A stretch of DNA of 64,000 nt, from the NCBI GenBank assembly GCA_023228145.1, contig JALOBU010000012.1, positions 47,249-111,248 on the forward strand, written 5' to 3'. Made by a program: the position numbers and the translations under genes. The DNA comes from Bacteroidales bacterium (lineage in GTDB: Bacteria; Bacteroidota; Bacteroidia; Bacteroidales; CAIWKO01). Numbering within the stretch: the stretch's first letter is position 1; every line of letters starts with the position of its first letter. Positions 55,928 through 64,000 of the stretch are shown one piece after another. The notes beneath the pieces were generated by a model that saw only the letters and a list, made by a program, of their open reading frames with translations, ran no database searches and had not been told where the DNA came from.

Positions 55928-58900
55928 ATGAAAAAATTTTTACCTGCAATTTTCATTTTTTTTGTTTTTTTTTGCAGGCATTCAAACGCCCAATCTTTTG
56001 GCAATGAATGGATAAACTTTTCTCAATCTTACTATAAGTTTTATGTCAGTCAGAATGGGGTTTATCGCTTAAACTATAACGCTTTGATTTCTGCAGGGGT
56101 ACCTGTCAATAGCATTAATCCGAAGAATATTCAGATATTTAATAAAGGATTTGAGCAACACATATTTATAAGTGGAGAAAACGACAATGTATTTAATACG
56201 GGCGATTATATTGAGATTTATGCGGAGAAAAACGACGGCTCGCTAGATGCGCCGTTGTATAAAAATCCCGATGCTCAGGCAAACAAAAACTATAGCCTGT
56301 TTAATGATTCATCTGCATATTTTATTACCTGGAACAATTCACTAAATAATCTCAGAGTACTTGCGGATAATGACATAAATTTTACAGCCTACACTCCTGT
56401 CCCATACATATATGTGCTTTCAAGACTTGATTATACGAATGCTTATTATGCTGGCCAAAAAAACTCAACCGGAATTTTCGACCCGGAATATACTGAAGGA
56501 ACCGGATGGTTTGATAATGCCTTTGGGTTAGGACAGCAGATTACCAGAAATATCCCCACTACCAATAAGTACGATTCAGGCCCCAACGCTTCTGTAAATA
56601 TTGTTACGTTGGGAGTTTCTAATGTTGCTTTTTTAAATCCCGACCATCACCTCAATATCACTTGTGCGGGTTATATTATTGATACTATTTTTGATGGGTA
56701 CAAACTATTAAAATTTGATTTTGAAATTTCTACAGCCAGTCTTGGGACAAGCAATACTGCATTAATATTTAAATCAATCAATGACCTGGGAGCTTCTTCC
56801 GACAGAAACGCTATTTCATATATACAGGTAAAATATCCGCATACATTAAACCTTGAAGGAAGTTCTAAATTTTTGTTTTATGCAAAAGATGCTGTACAAG
56901 CAAAATCTTTGTTCTTTTTTACAAATTTTAATGCGGCTTCAGGCGATACAGTCAGGCTGTATGATGTTACCAATCACCGTCGTATTAAAGTTATTTACGA
57001 AGGGGGTGTTTACAAGTGCCTGTTGCCCAATTCAGGAAATGAGAAGAAGTGTTTTCTGACATCTGATAATAACATCTCTTATATTGACCGGATTTATCCT
57101 GTAAGTCCTGATGCGCATTTTATAAATTATCTGAGTATTGCCAACACTCAATTTTCCGATTATTTTATCATTACCCATCCTACATTATGGGATGAAGCCG
57201 AAAATTATGCCTCTTATAGAAATACAACAGGATATAATGCACTTACTGTCAATGTGGAACATTTGTACGACCAGTTTGCCTATGGTGTGTTGAAATCTCC
57301 TCTTAGCATCAGAAATTTTATACGTTATGCGAATGTTTATTTTTCAGAAAAACCAAAACACTTGTTTTTAATTGGAAAAGGTTTTCGTGCAGGTTATGAC
57401 GGGTCCTCAGTTAGTTACAGAAAAAGTGCAACTTATTTCAATCAAACCCTGGTTCCTTCGTTTGGTTCTTCACCTTCCGATTTGTTATTTTCACAAGGCA
57501 TAGCTGACACAACTTATCTGCCGTCAATTGCAACAGGGCGTTTGAGTGCTCAATCACCACAGGACGTGGCAGTTTACCTGAACAAGGTTATGCAGTTTGA
57601 GCAGGCTCAAAACATTCCGGAAGAGTGGATGAAAAAAGTTTTACATTTTGGAGGTGGATCTTCTTCGATTGAACAGGGGCAATTTGCCGGATACCTTGAA
57701 AATTATAAGCAAATAATTGAGCAACCTTTTTATGGCGCCGAAGTAAAAACTTTTCTCAAAACCTCATCCTCTCCTATGCAAATAAACCAGTCGGATTCTT
57801 TAAAAATAATTATTAATAACGGCGTATCCATGATGACTTTTTTTGGACATGCCGGGTCCATTGGGTTTGACAATTCTCTTGACCATCCTTCGGAATACGA
57901 CAATTACGGGAAATACCCTTTTATTCTTGCAAATTCGTGTTATTCAGGAGATATCTTTCTCAACTGGAGTACTACGAGTGAAGAATTTGTTTTGATTGAA
58001 AATAAAGGCTCTATAGCCTTTTTAGCATCCATTGCACAAGGTATACCATGGGCTTTAAATGTTTTTTCAAACGAACTCTATCGCCAGATTTCCTATAAAA
58101 ACTATGGCAAAACTATTGGGGAATTAATAAATAAAACTATAGATTCTGTTAAATCACCTGACATTACTATAAAGGAAACACTATTAACCATGACATTGCA
58201 TGGGGACCCAGCAATAAAATTAAATGTTTATGAAAAACCGGATTATACTATAGCTCCAGAAAAGGTATGGTTTGACCCGCCGGAAGTTAATTCGGAGCTT
58301 GATACTTTTAATATAAATATTATCTCAACCAATATCGGTATGGCCATTGCCGATTCATTCATCATACAAACCGTGAGAGTTTTCCCCGATGGCTCAAGCC
58401 AGGAATATTACAATATGATCAAGGCTCCATATTTTAAAGATACCCTGTCGTTAAAAATCCCATTAGACTTTACAGCAGGTCTGGGCTTAAATAAATTCCG
58501 CATTTACCTTGATTTTTATCACGAAATTGATGAGTTGTCCGAAACAAATAATTATACAGAAGTGATGTTGATGATAAAATCATCTGATATTGTCCCTGTT
58601 TATCCATACAAATATGCCGTAATACCAGATTTACCTCTTACGCTAAAAGCCTCAACAAGTTATACCTTTCTGGGGTCCACAGATTTTGAATTTCAGCTGG
58701 ACACTACAGATGCATTTAACAGCCCGGTAAAACAAACATTTCACATAACACATTCGGGCGGAGTGGTTGAATGGGCTCCTGTGTTTCCCATAACTACCGA
58801 CAGCATAGTTTATTTCTGGCGAGTAAGCGTTGATTCAAATTCATCACATAACTACAACTGGCGTGAAAGTTCATTTCAGTATATTTCAGGGAAAAGAGGC

Positions 58901-60880
58901 TGGGGACAGGCACATTTTTATCAATTTAAAAATGATGATTATCAATATGTGAATTACAATAAACCCCAAAGGCGTTTTGATTTTATGAATGACATAAAAT
59001 CCATTATGTGTCAGACCGGATATTATCCATATATTCCATGGCAGGATATTTTATATAAAGTTAATAATGTAATCATGACACAATGGACAGCACTGGGTGA
59101 ATCTGGTAATGGAATGCTGGTAGCTGTGTTTGATTCTGTTTCAGGCGAGCCATGGATAAACTATAATTCATCTTCATTTACGCCACTCTTTGATTATTCA
59201 TGTTCAAGTACGAACGGACGAAACGCTTTACGAAGTTTCATTTCAGATTTTATTCCCGATGGAAATTATGTGCTGGTATACAGCCATAAAAATCACAATG
59301 CTGCAAATTATGAAGAAGAGCTTTATCAAAGTTTTGAATCCCTTGGAAGCTCCTATATTCGTTTTTTGCCCAACAATATTCCTTACATTCTTTTTGGCAA
59401 AAAGGGAAGCCCTATTGGCTCTGCTCACGAAGAACAAGGTTTGAGTATCAATTCCATAATTAAATTGTATGACAGTATACCAACAAAATGGAAAGAAGGC
59501 TACATACTTTCAGAAATAATTGGTCCTGCCAGCAATTGGAGTTCAATGCACTGGAGACAAGAAGCTTTCGAACAAGAAAATACCGACGAAGTCAAACTAC
59601 ATGTTTTAGGTATAAGAAATAATGGAGTTATTGATACCCTTATAAAAAACATACCTCCCGATTCTGGTGATATTTATAATCTTAACACCAGAATTAATGC
59701 AACACTCTATCCCCGCCTAAAACTTCTTGTTACTATGCGTGACGATTCATTGCACACTCCCCCACAAATGTGTCGCTGGCAGGTATTATACGAAGGTGCT
59801 CCCGAAACAGCTCTAAATCCTTCGCTTCATTATGCTTTTTATAAGGATACGGTTCAGGAGGGAGAGAATATTTTGTTTTCAACTGCCACACAGAACATTA
59901 GTACTTACGATATGGATAGTTTGCTAATCAAATACTGGGTGGTGGATAAAAACTTGCTGAAGCATCCTATTGGTTCTTTCAGGCAAAGGCCTCACCCTGC
60001 CGGGGATGTGCTGAAAGATACTGTTATTTTTTCAACAAAAAACCTGGATGGTCTGAATAGCTTATGGATAGAAGTGAATCCCGACAATGACCAGATGGAA
60101 CAATTTCATTTTAACAATCTCGGAGAAGTGAAATTTTATGTTGGAAAAGACATAACAAATCCGATACTTGATGTAACTTTTGATGGAGTACATATTATGG
60201 ATGGAGATATCGTTTCTTCAAAACCGGAAATACAAATTACGCTGAAAGATGAAAATAAATTTTTCGCATTGAACGATACAGCTTGTTTTCGGGTATATAT
60301 TCAATATCCCGGGAGTACAACAATGACCAGAATATATTTTATGCAAAACGGACAGGAATTCATGCAATTTATACCAGCCGTACTGCCTAATAACAGCTGC
60401 AAAATCATATATAATACAGAATTACCCCAGGATGGTACATACAAGCTTTTTGTTGAAGCTCAGGATGTATCACGTAATGAATCCGGGAGCAACGACTATT
60501 CAATAAGTTTTGAGGTAATCAACAAACCAACCATCACCCAGGTTATGAATTGGCCCAACCCCTTTACAACAGCTACCCATTTTGTTTTTACAATCACCGG
60601 CTCCGAAATTCCAACATATTTTAAAATTCAGATAATGACCATAACGGGAAAAGTGGTAAGAGAGATTGACTTAAGCGAACTTGGGCCTATACACATTGGA
60701 AGAAACATTACTGAATATGCATGGAACGGAACCGATGATTACGGTGACAGACTTGCCAACGGAGTTTATCTTTATCGTGTTGTTACCCGTCTTCATGGTG
60801 AAAAAATCGAATTGAATCCTACCGCTGCAGACCAGTATTTTAAGAAGGAATTCGGGAAAATGTTCCTGATGGGAAATTAA
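55928..60880 (+). CDS. porU2: PorU2-type T9SS sortase (long C25-family)
   Basis: 1650 aa from ATG 55928 (signal peptide MKKFLPAIFIFFVFFCRHSNA). The C25 domain has His641 in TFFGHAGSIGFDN and Cys671 in LANSCYSGDIF, the gingipain-like dyad that in PorU removes cargo C-terminal signals and attaches the protein to A-LPS. Classical PorU is ~1150-1300 aa; this long form carries extra beta domains and ends in a FlgD-Ig-like module (WPNPFTTATHFVF, then WNGTDDYGDRLANGVYLYRV) rather than a T9SS tail. Immediately follows the PorV/PorQ-family gene. Sortase activity itself is inferred. Confidence 0.87.
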   Translation: MKKFLPAIFIFFVFFCRHSNAQSFGNEWINFSQSYYKFYVSQNGVYRLNYNALISAGVPVNSINPKNIQIFNKGFEQHIFISGENDNVFNTGDYIEIYAEKNDGSLDAPLYKNPDAQANKNYSLFNDSSAYFITWNNSLNNLRVLADNDINFTAYTPVPYIYVLSRLDYTNAYYAGQKNSTGIFDPEYTEGTGWFDNAFGLGQQITRNIPTTNKYDSGPNASVNIVTLGVSNVAFLNPDHHLNITCAGYIIDTIFDGYKLLKFDFEISTASLGTSNTALIFKSINDLGASSDRNAISYIQVKYPHTLNLEGSSKFLFYAKDAVQAKSLFFFTNFNAASGDTVRLYDVTNHRRIKVIYEGGVYKCLLPNSGNEKKCFLTSDNNISYIDRIYPVSPDAHFINYLSIANTQFSDYFIITHPTLWDEAENYASYRNTTGYNALTVNVEHLYDQFAYGVLKSPLSIRNFIRYANVYFSEKPKHLFLIGKGFRAGYDGSSVSYRKSATYFNQTLVPSFGSSPSDLLFSQGIADTTYLPSIATGRLSAQSPQDVAVYLNKVMQFEQAQNIPEEWMKKVLHFGGGSSSIEQGQFAGYLENYKQIIEQPFYGAEVKTFLKTSSSPMQINQSDSLKIIINNGVSMMTFFGHAGSIGFDNSLDHPSEYDNYGKYPFILANSCYSGDIFLNWSTTSEEFVLIENKGSIAFLASIAQGIPWALNVFSNELYRQISYKNYGKTIGELINKTIDSVKSPDITIKETLLTMTLHGDPAIKLNVYEKPDYTIAPEKVWFDPPEVNSELDTFNINIISTNIGMAIADSFIIQTVRVFPDGSSQEYYNMIKAPYFKDTLSLKIPLDFTAGLGLNKFRIYLDFYHEIDELSETNNYTEVMLMIKSSDIVPVYPYKYAVIPDLPLTLKASTSYTFLGSTDFEFQLDTTDAFNSPVKQTFHITHSGGVVEWAPVFPITTDSIVYFWRVSVDSNSSHNYNWRESSFQYISGKRGWGQAHFYQFKNDDYQYVNYNKPQRRFDFMNDIKSIMCQTGYYPYIPWQDILYKVNNVIMTQWTALGESGNGMLVAVFDSVSGEPWINYNSSSFTPLFDYSCSSTNGRNALRSFISDFIPDGNYVLVYSHKNHNAANYEEELYQSFESLGSSYIRFLPNNIPYILFGKKGSPIGSAHEEQGLSINSIIKLYDSIPTKWKEGYILSEIIGPASNWSSMHWRQEAFEQENTDEVKLHVLGIRNNGVIDTLIKNIPPDSGDIYNLNTRINATLYPRLKLLVTMRDDSLHTPPQMCRWQVLYEGAPETALNPSLHYAFYKDTVQEGENILFSTATQNISTYDMDSLLIKYWVVDKNLLKHPIGSFRQRPHPAGDVLKDTVIFSTKNLDGLNSLWIEVNPDNDQMEQFHFNNLGEVKFYVGKDITNPILDVTFDGVHIMDGDIVSSKPEIQITLKDENKFFALNDTACFRVYIQYPGSTTMTRIYFMQNGQEFMQFIPAVLPNNSCKIIYNTELPQDGTYKLFVEAQDVSRNESGSNDYSISFEVINKPTITQVMNWPNPFTTATHFVFTITGSEIPTYFKIQIMTITGKVVREIDLSELGPIHIGRNITEYAWNGTDDYGDRLANGVYLYRVVTRLHGEKIELNPTAADQYFKKEFGKMFLMGN

Positions 60881-61018
60881 CAGGAGTTTGCAAAAACATT
60901 ATTTTCATCTTAGTTAAGGGTGTTTTTCGATAAATGCTTTTGCTTTTTTTATTCCATAAATTCAATAGTGAAGTCTTTGCAATTCATTTGTGTTCGCATA
61001 TAGTTCGTATAAAAAACA

Positions 61019-61026
61019 TATATTTG
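61019..61026 (+). promoter_or_regulatory. -7 promoter box of lnt
   Basis: TATATTTG matches TAnnTTTG, 17 nt before the ATG at 61044; the -33 element is unclear. Confidence 0.55.
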
Positions 61027-61043
61027 CCCAATTCTTTTTTATT

Positions 61044-62690
61044 ATGAAAAAAAGATATTTATTCCTTTTTTCTGTTTTAAGCGGGTTATTGTTTTCCCTT
61101 TCATGGCCGGCACGTGGTTTCCCCTTTTTGCTTTTTATTGCTTTTGTTCCTTTATTATATATTGAAGATTACATCTCAAAGAACAAACACAATTTCATTA
61201 AATCCGGTGTCTTTTTTTATTCATATGTCGCCTTTTTTATTTGGAATTTTCTAACTACCTGGTGGATTTACCATTCGACACTATTCGGCGCTGCCATGGC
61301 TATAGTGTTGAATTCCATGTTTATGACCATTACTTTTTTCATGTATCATCTGGTACGTCGAAATATATTTAAATCTCGTGGTGGTTTTTTTGTAATTATT
61401 TTTTTCTGGATTACATTTGAATTTCTTCATCTTGACTGGGACCTGACATGGTCGTGGTTAAATCTGGGCAATGGCTTTGCAAATTACCCTCTTTTTGTTC
61501 AGTGGTATGAGTTTACGGGAATTTTTGGAGGTGATTTATGGATATTATATGTGAATATAATTTTGTACAAGTTGTTGCTTAATGCTTTTGGTACTTACAA
61601 ATCCAAAAAAAATGTGCTGCTGTATTCATTAACATTGGGAGTAGTTGTAACAGTTCCGCTGGCATTTTCTCTGATAAGATATTTTACATATAATGAAAAA
61701 GGACCAGAATACTCTTGCGTTGTCGTTCAGCCAAACATTGATCCTTACAATGAGAAATTTGGCTACATGCCCATTCATGTACAACTTGATAGGATATTAA
61801 ACCTTGCAAAAGAAAAAGTTACTCATGAAACGGATTTTCTAATTTGTCCCGAAACAGCTATCCCTGAGTATATTATTGAAGACGAAATTAATGAATACGA
61901 AAGTACAGATAGCCTGAAGAGTATGATAAAAAATTTCCCCCGTTTAAAAATTATAATAGGAATGTCTTCGGTAAAAATATTCAAGCCGGGAGAAGAGCTC
62001 TCGCGAACAGCTCGTTATTCTGAAGGTGAAAATAATTATTATGACGTTTGCAATACCGCTTTATACCTTGATTCAACAATGGTTCCACAATTATATCATA
62101 AATCAAAGCTGGTTCCGGGCGTTGAAATGATGCCTTTTCCAAAACTGCTTAAACCTTTGCAAAAATTTGCCATTGACCTTGGCGGAATGAAAGGCAGCGT
62201 TGCCACACAAAAAGAAAGAACTGTTTTTGGACAGAAAGAAAGTCCTGTAAAAGCTGCGCCGGTTATCTGTTATGAATCAATTTATGGCGGCTTTATTACA
62301 GGATATATTCGCAATGAAGCAAACCTGATTTTCATCATTACAAACGACGGATGGTGGCAAGATACACCGGGACACAGGCAACACCTGCAATATGCCAGAC
62401 TACGTGCTGTTGAAACACGAAGAAGTATAGCCCGTTCAGCCAATACGGGCATATCGGCTTTTATTAATCAGCGTGGAGATGTTTTTCAGCAAACAAAATA
62501 CTGGACTCCCGATGTGATAGAAATGAAAATCAGGGCTAACGACGGCATGACGATGTATGCGCGTTTGGGGGATTATATTGGCCACATTTTCAAGTATATC
62601 TCTCTTGCTTTAATACTGATGTTTTTTGCAAACATACTGCTGAATAAACGCAAAAAAATAAAAGTCAGGAGAAAGAAAACTCAGGAATGA
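61044..62690 (+). CDS. lnt: Apolipoprotein N-acyltransferase
   Basis: 548 aa. About seven N-terminal membrane segments (to ~235) with SLSWPARGFPFLLFIAFVPLL and the conserved LDWDLTWSWLNLGNGFANYP, then a nitrilase domain with Glu270 (CPETAIPEY), Lys355 (KSKLVPGVE) and Cys409 (VICYESIYG). It adds the third acyl chain to lipoproteins in the inner membrane, which suits the many lipoproteins in this window. ATG 61044 follows the -7 box. The end overlaps rlmH by 10 nt, tail to tail. Confidence 0.95.
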   Translation: MKKRYLFLFSVLSGLLFSLSWPARGFPFLLFIAFVPLLYIEDYISKNKHNFIKSGVFFYSYVAFFIWNFLTTWWIYHSTLFGAAMAIVLNSMFMTITFFMYHLVRRNIFKSRGGFFVIIFFWITFEFLHLDWDLTWSWLNLGNGFANYPLFVQWYEFTGIFGGDLWILYVNIILYKLLLNAFGTYKSKKNVLLYSLTLGVVVTVPLAFSLIRYFTYNEKGPEYSCVVVQPNIDPYNEKFGYMPIHVQLDRILNLAKEKVTHETDFLICPETAIPEYIIEDEINEYESTDSLKSMIKNFPRLKIIIGMSSVKIFKPGEELSRTARYSEGENNYYDVCNTALYLDSTMVPQLYHKSKLVPGVEMMPFPKLLKPLQKFAIDLGGMKGSVATQKERTVFGQKESPVKAAPVICYESIYGGFITGYIRNEANLIFIITNDGWWQDTPGHRQHLQYARLRAVETRRSIARSANTGISAFINQRGDVFQQTKYWTPDVIEMKIRANDGMTMYARLGDYIGHIFKYISLALILMFFANILLNKRKKIKVRRKKTQE

Positions 62691-63154
62691 TGATATTTTT
62701 CGTTGCGTATTATGGTAAATGCGCGATATAATTGCTCCATAAAAATCAAACGGACAAGCTGGTGTGGAAACGTCAGTCTGGATAATGAAATTTCAGCATT
62801 GGCTATATTCCTGATTTCATCCGAAAAGCCATAGGCTCCGCCTATAACAAACATCAGGTTCTTGATTCCTGTTTGCATTTTATGCTCAACAAATCTGGCA
62901 AAATTTACAGAACTTAATTCTTCTCCGTTTTCATCCAACAAAACTATAAAATCAGCTTTTGTAAAATATTTTTTTTGAACTCCTGCTTCTTCCGACTGAA
63001 TTTTTGTAATGTTGTAATTTTTCCCGCCTTTAATATCCGGAATGGTAATTATTTCTGTTCGGATGTAATGATTAATTCTTTTAAAGTAATCCATCAGTCC
63101 ATCATTAATATAGGTTATGTTCGTTTTTCCCGTAAGTAAAAGAATGATTTTCAT
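62681..63154 (-). CDS. rlmH: 23S rRNA pseudouridine-1915 N3-methyltransferase
   Basis: 157 aa, a standard SPOUT/RlmH protein: MKIILLLTGKTN start, LLDENGEELSSVNFARF, FVIGGAYGFSDEIRN (SAM-binding knot) and the conserved LSRLTFPHQLVRLIFMEQLYRAFTIIRNEKYHH end. It methylates the pseudouridine at 1915 in 23S rRNA helix 69. ATG 63154 is used; the frame open to 63190 lacks the family's start. It overlaps lnt by 10 nt, convergently. Confidence 0.95.
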   Translation of the reverse strand: MKIILLLTGKTNITYINDGLMDYFKRINHYIRTEIITIPDIKGGKNYNITKIQSEEAGVQKKYFTKADFIVLLDENGEELSSVNFARFVEHKMQTGIKNLMFVIGGAYGFSDEIRNIANAEISLSRLTFPHQLVRLIFMEQLYRAFTIIRNEKYHHS

Positions 63155-63294
63155 AACTATGTAAAATGAAATGATTACAAAAATATACAAACAAAATTGA
63201 TTCGGAACAACATTATTGTTTATTTTTGATTTGAAATTCGGCCTTTAAATATGGCTTGGTTTTTGTAAATAAACACATTGCTAAATTTAGCATT

Positions 63295-63729
63295 ATGAAT
63301 TATTTATTAATTATACTGATTTTTACATTATCAATTTTTTCGGCTAAAGCAGAGCCTATTGATACGTCAATGACACAACAAATTAATTCAGAAATTAATC
63401 AAGATAACATTATAGACAATATTGCTGCAGCGATTAATTCGGGGGATGCAAAAAAACTGGCATCTTATTTTAATGCAAGTATTGATTTAACAGTGCCCGG
63501 TTCTGAGGGCACTTTCAGTAAATCTCAATCCGAAATGATTGTAAAAAACTTTTTTTCCCACTATCCCCCTCTTTCCTTTGTGGTAAATCAAAAGGGTTCT
63601 TCAACTGAAGGTTCACTATTTGCCATCGGGAAATTAACAACAAAAAGTACTACATTCCGAACATATTTTCTGGTTAAAAAAACAAATAACATTCTTCTGA
63701 TTCACCAGCTTCAATTTGAAGAAGAATAG
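63295..63729 (+). CDS. Secreted DUF4783-like protein
   Basis: 144 aa from ATG 63295 (signal peptide MNYLLIILIFTLSIFSAKA). The body IIDNIAAAINSGDAKKLASYFNASIDLTVPG, EGTFSKSQSEMIVKNFFSHYPP and the end KKTNNILLIHQLQFEEE fit the NTF2-like DUF4783 family, common next to nadC in Bacteroidota. Its position directly before the nadC remnant agrees with that. Function unknown. Confidence 0.82.
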   Translation: MNYLLIILIFTLSIFSAKAEPIDTSMTQQINSEINQDNIIDNIAAAINSGDAKKLASYFNASIDLTVPGSEGTFSKSQSEMIVKNFFSHYPPLSFVVNQKGSSTEGSLFAIGKLTTKSTTFRTYFLVKKTNNILLIHQLQFEEE

Positions 63730-63790
63730 TTTTATCTCAGAATAATAAAGTAATTTTATAATTTAGTCTTAGATATAATAAGTAATATTT

Positions 63791-63886
63791 ATGGATATTG
63801 TTGCTCAACACATTGCCCAAGCCCTTGCAGAAGATATTGGCGAAGGCGACCATACATCCCGGGCCACCATACCTCCTGACTTCTGA
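63791..63886 (+). pseudogene. nadC: N-terminal remnant of nicotinate-nucleotide pyrophosphorylase
   Basis: ATG then MDIVAQHIAQALAEDIGEGD followed by HTSRATIPPDF and a stop at 63884-63886. This 31-residue start matches the NadC N-terminus (ALxEDIGxGDHTSxAxIP), but the remaining ~250 residues, including all catalytic parts, are missing. The break falls on CTGACTTCTGACT. It is either a disrupted gene or a local assembly problem. The 114 nt after it hold a hairpin and a -7 box, no gene. Confidence 0.8.
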
Positions 63887-63952
63887 CTCTACCCTGTTTT
63901 TTGTGTAATTCATATTTTTAAGAATCAGAATATAAACTAATTAGCAAAAAAA

Positions 63953-63975
63953 TTAGTGCGGTATTACCGCACTAA
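63953..63975. terminator. Perfect short hairpin after the nadC remnant
   Basis: TTAGTGCGGT and ACCGCACTAA form a 10-bp stem around ATT. An A run precedes it on the plus strand, so read on the minus strand it is followed by a T run: a good terminator for something transcribed leftward from beyond the window. Confidence 0.7.
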
Positions 63976-63978
63976 CCT

Positions 63979-63986
63979 TATTTTTG
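63979..63986 (+). promoter_or_regulatory. Possible -7 box near the right edge
   Basis: TATTTTTG matches TAnnTTTG; it follows the hairpin directly and may serve a gene starting beyond base 64000. Confidence 0.35.
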
Positions 63987-64000
63987 TAGGATGTATTCAA

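Overview
The window is a stretch of chromosome from a low-GC member of the Bacteroidota, probably class Bacteroidia. The evidence is mutually consistent. There are type IX secretion system (T9SS) parts and cargo, the gliding genes gldE and gldD beside ssb, three gingipain-type (C25) peptidases, many short lipoproteins, and several copies of the Bacteroidota promoter -7 box TAnnTTTG (best examples before trpS and before a pair of tiny lipoproteins at 43 kb). Shine-Dalgarno sequences are mostly absent. No rRNA, tRNA, CRISPR array, prophage or intact insertion sequence was seen.

Layout. 1-5 kb: the 3' part of a large PKD-repeat surface protein with a T9SS tail, then a glycosyltransferase and a DegT-type sugar aminotransferase. 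5-10.3 kb: translation and housekeeping genes (tadA, aspS, trpS, a small membrane protein, hflX). 10.3-11 kb: a decayed gap holding a broken HD-domain phosphohydrolase. 11-13.6 kb: two LPS-type glycosyltransferases and a secreted protein. 13.7-22.6 kb: gpmI, then two tandem C25 peptidases exported by T9SS. 22.7-26.2 kb (minus): an OmpP1/FadL-like porin and a remarkable Tyr/Asn-rich lipoprotein. 26.2-30.2 kb: proS, ssb, gldE, gldD. 30.2-33.3 kb (minus): hydrolase, PIN-PhoH ATPase and two paralogous lipoproteins. 33.4-41.2 kb: dnaG, asnB, an omega-amidase-like nitrilase (minus), pgk and membrane proteins. 41.2-43.2 kb (minus): CvpA, MlaF and MlaE homologues. 43.3-45.4 kb: two mini-lipoproteins, a SprT-like protease and manC. 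45.4-48.9 kb (minus): a giant outer-membrane protein. 49.2-50 kb: yicC. 50-52.6 kb: an accessory island with FISUMP and DUF4468 proteins and about 1 kb of hairpin-rich non-coding DNA. 52.6-54.6 kb (minus): a small membrane protein, an O-methyltransferase and a secreted protein. 54.8-60.9 kb: a PorV/PorQ-family protein followed by a PorU2-type sortase. 61-63.7 kb: lnt, rlmH, a DUF4783-like protein. The right end holds only the first 31 codons of nadC, broken at a short repeat.

The genes connect around the cell envelope. Sugar-transfer and activation genes (GT2, GT9, manC, DegT) and lnt build or modify the surface. PorV/PorQ and PorU2 belong to the machinery that releases or anchors T9SS cargo, and the PKD protein and the C25 peptidases are such cargo. 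GldD and GldE point to gliding or T9SS motor function.

No single unmistakably new system stands out. The best candidates for something undescribed are the Tyr/Trp/Asn-rich lipoprotein with its partner porin (22.7-26.2 kb), the overlapping mini-lipoprotein pair next to a SprT-like protease (43.3-44.2 kb), and the structured non-coding element at 51.6-51.8 kb. Family assignments are from recognising motifs by eye, not from database searches.
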